64,000 nt of DNA. It comes from Paenibacillus phyllosphaerae. GTDB taxonomy: Bacteria; Bacillota; Bacilli; Paenibacillales; Paenibacillaceae. The notes under the pieces were generated by a model. It was not told where the DNA came from. It saw only the letters and a list, made by a program, of their open reading frames with translations, and searched no databases. The stretch spans positions 124,001 to 188,000 of the forward strand of contig NZ_JACHXK010000006.1 of the NCBI RefSeq assembly GCF_014192105.1, read 5' to 3'. Every line of letters starts with the position of its first letter. The first letter of the stretch is position 1. A program made the translations under genes and the position numbers. Below, one piece after another: positions 16,810 through 24,394 of the stretch.

Positions 16810-18717
16810 GTGTCCGAACGAATATCGGCGATTCAGCCGAGAGGGCTTGCCAATCTGGAACGATTCGATTTATTGCCGATTCTGCGGGATGGCGTGCAAG
16901 TTCATTACGAAGGAAGCATCGACAAGCAAGGCTTCAATGCGGATTGGGACTGGTGGCTCTATCAGGACCGCGAAGAATGGGTCATCTTCGATGTCGACGG
17001 ACCCGGCTGCATCTACAATTTCGTGCAGCATCGGTATCCGGACAGCGAGGAGCCGACGTTCCGCTTTTATTTTGACGGGGAGCGCGATCCTTCGTTCGTG
17101 ATCAAACCATCGGAATTCGGTAACAAGGCACCATTCGTTCAGCCGCTTGCCGATGCGTACCTGGGACCGGAGGATAACGGGAGGGGGCCGATCCGAGTCG
17201 TCCGCAGCTTCGTGCCGATGCCTTATAGGCGATCGTGCAAGATTACGACCGATATCCGACTGAAAGGCCATGCCAAAGGGGATGGCGGTTGGGGCCACGT
17301 CGTCTACCACGCTTATCCGACGTCCGAAGGCATCGAGACCTTCACCGGGAAAGAAGATTATGATCGCGTATTGCAGATGTGGGGGGCAGTCGGCTCCGAT
17401 CCGAAACCATTTGTACATGCAACGGCATGCCGTGCCGAGAAATTGGAGATTGCACCGGGGGACTCGGCGATCGTGCTGGAACAGTCCGGGCAAGGGAGCG
17501 TTGTATCGATTCTGGCTGAACTGGCGCCCGCGAGCGAGCATGGGCTTCGGCAGCTGTGGATCCGGGCAACGTGGGATGATCATCAGACGCCGGATGTGGA
17601 GTGTCCGATCGGCATTTTCTTCGGCAATGAACTTGGGCTTAATGCCGTTGGCGTCCTGTCACACGGCAGATTGGCGAGCGGCCAATTCTATTGCTATTTC
17701 CCGATGCCGTACTGGAAGCAGGCGAGAATCGAGCTGATCAATCGGGGTGACGACAGCGTGTCGTTACCCTATTGGGAGACACATATAACGACCGATTATA
17801 ATGCCGCATTCGAAGAAGGAAAGACGGGATATTTCCGCGCTTCGCCCTATTATCCGCCTCAGGCGACGCACGCTTCCGACAGCATCATCGGCCGATTGAC
17901 CGGCAGCGGCCATCTCGTCGCAGGGACGATCACCGGCGTCACCCGCGAGCCCGGCGTCATTAGCTGCGAAGGGGATGTGCGCGTCTATATCGACGGGAAC
18001 GGCACGCCGCAAGTGGAAAGCGACGGCTCGGAGAGCTGGGTGTGCTACGGGTGGGGGTTCCCGACGCCCCCGGAGATGAATCCGGCGAGCGCCTATGACG
18101 GGCTTCCCGACAATCCGTGGTCGATGGTCCGCATGTGCGCCGGCGATTGGTATCCGTTCCGGACGGAGCTCGTATTCGGCATCGAGTCCGGCGAGTTCAA
18201 CAACCAGTACATTCGCCATTCGGGCTTGCTGTTCTATTACGGCATCGATGCTCCCGGCATGGCGCTGACGGATGAGCTGGATATCGGCAACCGAGCTTCG
18301 GAAGGCATTCATCGTTACCGCAGCTCAGGCAGCCGCGGCTGCTACACGCTCGCGAGCTATTACGAGGGGCGTGAGGATCAGCTGCTCGTGCAAGACGTCG
18401 GCCATGAGACGGAAGGGTGGAGCGAATTCGTCATCAGCGTCGATCCGGATAATCGCGGCGTGCGGCTGCGGCGAAGGTCGGACCAGATCACCGGCAGACA
18501 GCGCGCTCGCGTGTATGTCGATGGCATGCTTGTGGAGGAGCGGGACTGGTATGCGGCCGACCGCAATCCGTACAAACGCTGGTTGGAGGACGAATTCGAC
18601 ATTCCGCCGCAGTATACGGCTGGCAAACGGGATCTCGTGATCCGTCTGGCGTATGTACCTTGCGGCGAGACGCGTGCCTGGAACGAGTTCTATTACTGGG
18701 TCTATTCGATCCGCTAA
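16810..18717 (+). CDS. DUF2961 / GH172-family glycosidase
   Basis: Cytoplasmic protein of 635 residues with the DUF2961 fold (GH172). Characterised members include alpha-D-arabinofuranosidases and a difructose-anhydride-forming fructofuranosidase. Family landmarks are LPILRDGVQVHYEGSIDKQG, WVIFDVDGPGCIYNF, RFYFDGE near the N-terminus, PMPYRRSCKI and YCYFPMPYWKQARIEL in the middle, and WNEFYYWVYSI at the end. The GTG at 16810 is chosen because GGAG stands eight bases before it; a TTG at 16780 has no ribosome site. It is longer than the roughly 370-residue single-domain members, with an extra C-terminal part. The next gene starts 29 bases later, in one operon with GH2 and GH78 genes. Confidence 0.78.
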   Translation: MSERISAIQPRGLANLERFDLLPILRDGVQVHYEGSIDKQGFNADWDWWLYQDREEWVIFDVDGPGCIYNFVQHRYPDSEEPTFRFYFDGERDPSFVIKPSEFGNKAPFVQPLADAYLGPEDNGRGPIRVVRSFVPMPYRRSCKITTDIRLKGHAKGDGGWGHVVYHAYPTSEGIETFTGKEDYDRVLQMWGAVGSDPKPFVHATACRAEKLEIAPGDSAIVLEQSGQGSVVSILAELAPASEHGLRQLWIRATWDDHQTPDVECPIGIFFGNELGLNAVGVLSHGRLASGQFYCYFPMPYWKQARIELINRGDDSVSLPYWETHITTDYNAAFEEGKTGYFRASPYYPPQATHASDSIIGRLTGSGHLVAGTITGVTREPGVISCEGDVRVYIDGNGTPQVESDGSESWVCYGWGFPTPPEMNPASAYDGLPDNPWSMVRMCAGDWYPFRTELVFGIESGEFNNQYIRHSGLLFYYGIDAPGMALTDELDIGNRASEGIHRYRSSGSRGCYTLASYYEGREDQLLVQDVGHETEGWSEFVISVDPDNRGVRLRRRSDQITGRQRARVYVDGMLVEERDWYAADRNPYKRWLEDEFDIPPQYTAGKRDLVIRLAYVPCGETRAWNEFYYWVYSIR

Positions 18718-18746
18718 CTTACAAATAAAAGAGAGAAGGTATCAGC

Positions 18747-21653
18747 ATGGGAGACGTTACGTACTATCGCACGAATGATGGCGTCCGGTACCTCGATGAG
18801 CTGCAAGACGAAGCCTACGCCCGCTCTACCCTGCATGGCAATTCAATGTTGGAGGCGGAGAGCCGCCTTCCGGTCAGGGACGTACAGGCCGCGCCGACGG
18901 AAGCAGGCTCAGATACGGCAGCCGTGAACAAGCAGAGGATTAGTCTATCGGGCGCATGGCGGATGATCGATTGCGACCCGGCGTTCCCTGGCGACCCCGC
19001 GCCGGCGACAGGCTGGTTCGGTCGCAAGGCGACGAATAGTCCGGGCATGGCGGAACGCTGGTATGAACCGGGATACGACCGGAGCGGCTGGCATGAGGTG
19101 CAAGTGCCGACGACGGTGCAGCGCGCGTTGGTCACGCTTGGCGAGCTGGAAGATCCATTGTGGGATACGAACACGATCGACGAGTTGGATACGCACGGCG
19201 AGCCTAAGGAGCTGCCGGTCTGGTTTCGCCGCACGCGCGCCGAGCGCCGGGACTGGTGGTTCGCCAAGACGTTCGAAGTTCCTTCGGCATGGCAGGGGCA
19301 GCGGCTAACGCTCCGGTTCGACGGGATTGACTACTCCGGAACGGTGTTCCTGAACGGGATGTCGCTCGGCCACCACAAGGGTATGTTCGGCGGTCCTGAG
19401 CATGACGTGACCAACCTGATTCTATTTGGAAGCGTGAATGAGCTTGTCGTCCGTATCGACCCGGCGCCGCAATCCTGGAATGGACTGCTTAAGGGCAGTC
19501 CGGGATTCGGCTGGCATTACGGGCATCTCATCTCGATGGGGATATGGAAGGATGTGTGGCTGTCTGCGGAGCTACTGATTTCGATTATCGACCCTTACGT
19601 GGTCACGCGGAATATCGAAGCCGAAGAAGCAAGATTGCTGGTTCAGTACACCATAAATAGCCAGCTCGCGCAGCCGATCAAGGTGCTCGTAACGGGCGAA
19701 ATTGACCGCAAAGGGGCGGGAACGGACGAAGAGGCGCTTCGGTTCCGCAATGTGATGGAAATCGGCTGCGGACCTAGCGTATGGCGAACGGAAGTGGCGG
19801 TTCCTAGTCCCGCCTTATGGTGGCCGCTCGGTTACGGGGACCCGTCTCTCTACACGATGACGCTTGAGTTGAGCCGGTTAGCCGAAGAGGAGCAAGATGA
19901 TCGGGAACAGCCGGTCATGCAGGAAAGGCTGGACGCCGCGGAGCTGAGTTTCGGCATCCGCACGATCGAGATGCGGCCGCTGTCCGTGTCGGCGCCGGAG
20001 GCAGACTACCGTTGGCAGTTCGTCATTAACGGCGTGCCGATGTTCGTCAAGGGAGCGAATTGGTGCTGGCCGGACCCGATGCTCGAGCAGCAGGAAGCCA
20101 AATATGAGCGGCTGCTGGAGCTTGCCCGCCGCGCCAACGTTCAGATGCTCCGCGCTTGGGGCGGCGGTATCATCGAACCGGATTTCTTTTACCGGATATG
20201 CGATGAGAAAGGCATTATGGTCTATCAGGAGTTCCCGTTCTGCTGGGGACCGATGGATGCCCCTTATACCGATTTGTCCGTCATCGACACGCAAGTAACG
20301 CAGACGGTGAAGCGGCTCCGCAACCATCCGTCGCTGATCATGTGGGGCGGAGGCAACGAGAACGGGCCGCATGGCGGCGCGGACGAGGGGCTGTTCCTCG
20401 CCGGACGACGCTGCCGGCAATTCGATCCGTCGCGCCCCTTCCATCGGACCGATCCGTGGGGCGGGAGCGTGCATAATTGGAACGTCTATCACGGGGGAGA
20501 GCCGCTCGACGCTTCAACTCGCGCGATGCCTTCCGTTATGGTCGGGGAATATGGCATCCCTAGCATGACGAATCGCTCCAGCATCTTGAAGTATATGCCG
20601 GAGGAAGCGCTTGGCGAGTTCCCGCCGACCGAAGAGAGCCGGGGCTGGAAAGCGCATTTTCACCAATTCAGCCTGAAGGATCCGATCAAAGTGATGCGTT
20701 ACGGCGCTTACGGCCCGATCCGGAACTGGGACGATTACATCGCGTATTCGCAAACCTCGCAAGGCGAGTCGATCCGGTACACCGCGGAGATGCAGCGCGC
20801 CGGAGCGGGAGAGACGGCATCCGGATTCTGGTACTACAAATTCACCGATCTGTTCCCCGGCCATTCCTGGGCCGTCGTCGATTATTACGGCACGCCCAAG
20901 CTGTCCTATTATCGGGCGATGCAGACATCCAGGCCGCAATCCGTGTTCGCCTTCTACGAGAAGATGAACGGATGGCATGCAGGCGAGACGTTCACGGCCT
21001 CGCTGCATATCGCGAACGATACGCTGGAGCCCCTCCAGCAAGCCAAAGCTCGCGCGGTGCTGTATGACAGCCGGTTTAAGAAGCTGTGGTCGCAGGAGTA
21101 CGACGGGATTACGATAGAGGCCAATCGTCTGACTGCGCTTGATTCCATATCCGTGAAGCTGCCCGCCGCATCCGAGATCGAACCGTTCCTGCTTGCCGTC
21201 TCGTTGCATGCACAGCAGGGCAAGCTGATCGCCGGCCAGTGGTACTGGTTCAACGCGCAGCCCAAGACGGAAGAATTGCTTGCGTTCGAGCAGGCGCATA
21301 CCCATAACGACAACGAATATCCCGGCGAGCTGGCGGTGCAAGCATTCGAACGATACGCGAACTTGCCTTCGTCACCGATGCGTCAGCTGCCTCTTACGCA
21401 ACTGATCGGCACGATGGAGCAGCAAGAGACCGGGGGTACGATCAAGGTTCGCAATATCGGACCGTACCCGGCGATACGAGTCATCATCGAAGGGTTTCCG
21501 GAGGATTGGGACTGTTACTTGGCCGACAACGACTTCGGCTTGTATCCCGGAGAAGAGCGGGTGATCGGGTTCGAGGCAGGCAGCGGACAATCTATGGCAG
21601 GACTTACGCTGGGAGGCTGGAACACGGCCCGGATTACACTGGCGCAATCATGA
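18747..21653 (+). CDS. Glycoside hydrolase family 2, beta-mannosidase-like
   Basis: Large intracellular exo-glycosidase of 968 residues without a signal peptide. Sugar-binding domain (about 60-290, WFRRTRAERRDWWFAKTF, FDGIDYSGTVFLNG), Ig-like domain, then a TIM barrel with MLRAWGGGIIEPDFFY. Acid/base Glu538 in LIMWGGGNENGP and probable nucleophile Glu601 in VMVGEYGIPSM. The barrel motifs resemble beta-mannosidases and exo-beta-glucosaminidases rather than LacZ. Residues 1-55 form an unusual N-terminal extension. The ATG at 18747 follows AGAGAGAAGG. It ends 52 bases before the GH78 start. Substrate is not determinable; a mannosidase-like role on the imported oligosaccharide is inference. Confidence 0.82.
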   Translation: MGDVTYYRTNDGVRYLDELQDEAYARSTLHGNSMLEAESRLPVRDVQAAPTEAGSDTAAVNKQRISLSGAWRMIDCDPAFPGDPAPATGWFGRKATNSPGMAERWYEPGYDRSGWHEVQVPTTVQRALVTLGELEDPLWDTNTIDELDTHGEPKELPVWFRRTRAERRDWWFAKTFEVPSAWQGQRLTLRFDGIDYSGTVFLNGMSLGHHKGMFGGPEHDVTNLILFGSVNELVVRIDPAPQSWNGLLKGSPGFGWHYGHLISMGIWKDVWLSAELLISIIDPYVVTRNIEAEEARLLVQYTINSQLAQPIKVLVTGEIDRKGAGTDEEALRFRNVMEIGCGPSVWRTEVAVPSPALWWPLGYGDPSLYTMTLELSRLAEEEQDDREQPVMQERLDAAELSFGIRTIEMRPLSVSAPEADYRWQFVINGVPMFVKGANWCWPDPMLEQQEAKYERLLELARRANVQMLRAWGGGIIEPDFFYRICDEKGIMVYQEFPFCWGPMDAPYTDLSVIDTQVTQTVKRLRNHPSLIMWGGGNENGPHGGADEGLFLAGRRCRQFDPSRPFHRTDPWGGSVHNWNVYHGGEPLDASTRAMPSVMVGEYGIPSMTNRSSILKYMPEEALGEFPPTEESRGWKAHFHQFSLKDPIKVMRYGAYGPIRNWDDYIAYSQTSQGESIRYTAEMQRAGAGETASGFWYYKFTDLFPGHSWAVVDYYGTPKLSYYRAMQTSRPQSVFAFYEKMNGWHAGETFTASLHIANDTLEPLQQAKARAVLYDSRFKKLWSQEYDGITIEANRLTALDSISVKLPAASEIEPFLLAVSLHAQQGKLIAGQWYWFNAQPKTEELLAFEQAHTHNDNEYPGELAVQAFERYANLPSSPMRQLPLTQLIGTMEQQETGGTIKVRNIGPYPAIRVIIEGFPEDWDCYLADNDFGLYPGEERVIGFEAGSGQSMAGLTLGGWNTARITLAQS

Positions 21654-21705
21654 AGTATATCGCGCGGCAAGAAAGTGCTACGTTTAAATGGGAGGGACAT
21701 TCATC

Positions 21706-24369
21706 TTGACCACACGCAACGAAGAACGTCATTTCGGCGGCTGGGCAGCGAAGTGGATAACGAGGCCTGCGCCTGACCATCTCGAATGGAAAAATTATAC
21801 CGTGGAAGCCAGCGTCGTCATCGAATCGAAGGGCACGAGCCTGTTGATCGGCGTTCAAGGCAGCGGCCGCTATTGCGCCTGCCATCTGGATTCGGATCAA
21901 CAAGAGGTGACTTTCAACTTAATCGAGCATGGCATTCATACGGAGTTGGAACGAGCGCCGGCACCAGAGCTTGCGCTCGCTCCCGCCGCGCATGCCATTC
22001 GGCTTGTTTGGAGCGGTACGGAAGTTTGCCTTTACATCGGCGAGAGGCTAGTCTTGTCCGCCGATGCCGGCGCAATACGAGCAGGCACGATAGGGTTCAG
22101 GAATGAAGAAGGCGAAGCGGCGGTCATCCGCGATCTTCGCGTATACGACGTGCAGGGGCGCGCGTTATACGTGAACCGCTTCTACGATCCGTCGACGTTG
22201 CAGTTCACCGCAGGGTCGATCCATCCCTCCGGCAGCGGCCTTCGGCTTAGCGAACGCGAACTGTCGCTGTGCGACAAGCCGGTGCCGGCCGACAGCCCGA
22301 GATTCCGCACGACGTTTCGGCTTGCGTCCGAGGTGAAGCATGCAGCGCTTCGCGTTTACGCTTTGGGCTGGTACGAGCTTCGCCTCAATGGCCGCCAAGC
22401 GGATGACCGGGTGCTTGCGCCGGCGAATACGCCATATGAGCGGACGATGCTATACGACACGTATGACGTGACCGGACTGCTGAATCAAGGCGGCAATGCG
22501 ATAGGCCTGTGGCTCGGCAATGGCTATAACATGAATTACTCCCGTTGGGGCTGGAAGTGGAAGCGGGATAAAGCCTTCATCCTGCAGCTGGACTTGACGC
22601 TGACCGACGGTACGCGGCGGCAGATCGTGAGCGATTCATCCTGGCAGACGGCAGGCAGTCCGCTGCTCCTGAACGATATCTATGACGGGGAGCTGTACGA
22701 TGCGCGCCTTAACGATCCCGGTTGGGACACGAGCTCCTATTCGGCGGAAGGATGGACGAACGCGACAGAGGCGGAGTCTCCGCAAGGTCTTCTTGAACCG
22801 AACATGCAACCGCCGGTCAGGCCGCATGACAGGCTGGCTCCCGTGCGCAGTTTTGCCTTCGCCGATCGAACGATTTATGATTTCGGCCAAAATATCGCCG
22901 GATGGGTAAGCGCGACCGTCCAAGGCGCGGCAGGAAGCCGATTGACGCTCCGCTACAGCGAGCTGGTCGATGACGAGGGAAGGATCGATCCGTGGACGAA
23001 CCGGAACGCGCATGCCAAGGATTGCTACGTTTTGAACGGGCAAGGGATCGAGACGTATGAGCCGCGGTTCACGTATCACGGCTTCCGGTATGTGGAAGCG
23101 AGCGGGACTGGCGAACTGCTTGACCTGAAAGCGGTTCCGATCCATGCTGACGTGAGGGAGGCCGGTCATTTCGCAAGCTCGGACGAACTGCTGAACCAGA
23201 TTCAGCGCAATATCCGATGGTCGATGCTGAACAATTTCGTCAGTATTCCGACCGATTGCTGCCAGCGCGACGAGCGGACGCCGTGTTTGATGGATTCAGC
23301 CGTCGTCGAGGAAGCTGCGATCCATAATTTCGATATGCGGCTGTATTACCGCAAATGGCTGCGCGACATTCAAGACAGCATGACGAACCCCGACTGGGCT
23401 GGCGACAAAATAACGCTGCCGTGGCATTTGTATTGGTATTACGGCGATGCGGAACCGCTTCGCGAGCATTATGAGTCGATGCAAGCCTACATTGATCATC
23501 TGAAGGCCGCGTGGCCGGACGGAATCGTGAAGGAAGGTTTCGGCGATTGGTGCGCGCCGAACGAGGACGGCTGGGAGCAGTATTTTCGAGAGGTCGAGAT
23601 CGTTAATACGTCCCTCTATTATCAGCAGGCGTTAACGGTATCCAAAGCAGCTGGCGTACTCGGCAAGGAAGATGAACGGCAGCGGTACGGGGTATTGGCG
23701 GAGGAGATTAATCGGGCATTCCATGCACGGTTCTACCGTGGAGAAGGCATATACGGGAACGGTTCCCAGACGGCGCAGCTCATGCCGCTCGCCCTTGGCA
23801 TGGTACCGGAAGATCAGACCGCGCAAGCCGTGGCGGGGCTCGTGCAAGCAGTCGCAGCCAAGGGCGGCTATCTGGATACGGGTATCTACGGCACGCGATA
23901 CCTGATGGATGTCTTGGCGGATCACGGGCAGATCAACCTTGCGTATGCGATGTTGACGCGGACGGCGTATCCGAGTTTCGGTTATCAGATCGCGAACGGC
24001 GCGACGACGCTGTGGGAACAGTGGAGCTTCAAAGGCGGGATGCATTCGCACGATCATGCGATGTTCGGAGGAATCGGAGCCTCCTTCTATACGCGGTTGG
24101 CCGGCATTCGGCCGCTGTCGCCGGGCTATGAAGAGATCCTCATCCAGCCGTCGATTCCGGATGGTCTTCAAGCGGCGGAAGCGTCGATCGACACGGTAAG
24201 AGGAACTATTCGAGCCGCTTGGCGCAAGGAAGAGGGACGACTGGTTCTCGATATTACGATTCCCGAACAAGTGAAGGGCAGCCTCCGGATTACCGCGCAT
24301 GGCAGTTCCGACATGTTGCATGATCAAAAGCTGGCATTCGGCCATCAAGTAATTGTCGTTGATTGGTGA
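21706..24369 (+). CDS. Alpha-L-rhamnosidase-family protein (GH78), variant active-site motif
   Basis: Cytoplasmic, 887 residues. An N-terminal region (1-165) resembles a laminin-G/concanavalin-like sandwich (SLLIGVQGSGRYCACHL), then the rhamnosidase N domain (RVYALGWYELRLNGRQADDR), the beta domain (YDFGQNIAGWVSA) and the (alpha/alpha)6 barrel. The active-site stretch reads D517-CCQRDERTPCLM-D530, where standard members have DCPQRDERLGWTGD: the acidic residues stay but the WTG segment is replaced. The TTG at 21706 is taken as the start because GGAGGG lies nine bases before it; an ATG at 21688 has a poor site. Specificity may differ from ordinary rhamnosidases. It sits between the GH2 gene and another GH78-type gene. 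Confidence 0.82.
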   Translation: MTTRNEERHFGGWAAKWITRPAPDHLEWKNYTVEASVVIESKGTSLLIGVQGSGRYCACHLDSDQQEVTFNLIEHGIHTELERAPAPELALAPAAHAIRLVWSGTEVCLYIGERLVLSADAGAIRAGTIGFRNEEGEAAVIRDLRVYDVQGRALYVNRFYDPSTLQFTAGSIHPSGSGLRLSERELSLCDKPVPADSPRFRTTFRLASEVKHAALRVYALGWYELRLNGRQADDRVLAPANTPYERTMLYDTYDVTGLLNQGGNAIGLWLGNGYNMNYSRWGWKWKRDKAFILQLDLTLTDGTRRQIVSDSSWQTAGSPLLLNDIYDGELYDARLNDPGWDTSSYSAEGWTNATEAESPQGLLEPNMQPPVRPHDRLAPVRSFAFADRTIYDFGQNIAGWVSATVQGAAGSRLTLRYSELVDDEGRIDPWTNRNAHAKDCYVLNGQGIETYEPRFTYHGFRYVEASGTGELLDLKAVPIHADVREAGHFASSDELLNQIQRNIRWSMLNNFVSIPTDCCQRDERTPCLMDSAVVEEAAIHNFDMRLYYRKWLRDIQDSMTNPDWAGDKITLPWHLYWYYGDAEPLREHYESMQAYIDHLKAAWPDGIVKEGFGDWCAPNEDGWEQYFREVEIVNTSLYYQQALTVSKAAGVLGKEDERQRYGVLAEEINRAFHARFYRGEGIYGNGSQTAQLMPLALGMVPEDQTAQAVAGLVQAVAAKGGYLDTGIYGTRYLMDVLADHGQINLAYAMLTRTAYPSFGYQIANGATTLWEQWSFKGGMHSHDHAMFGGIGASFYTRLAGIRPLSPGYEEILIQPSIPDGLQAAEASIDTVRGTIRAAWRKEEGRLVLDITIPEQVKGSLRITAHGSSDMLHDQKLAFGHQVIVVDW

Positions 24370-24394
24370 CTTTGTGACAGGGAGACGATTGCGA

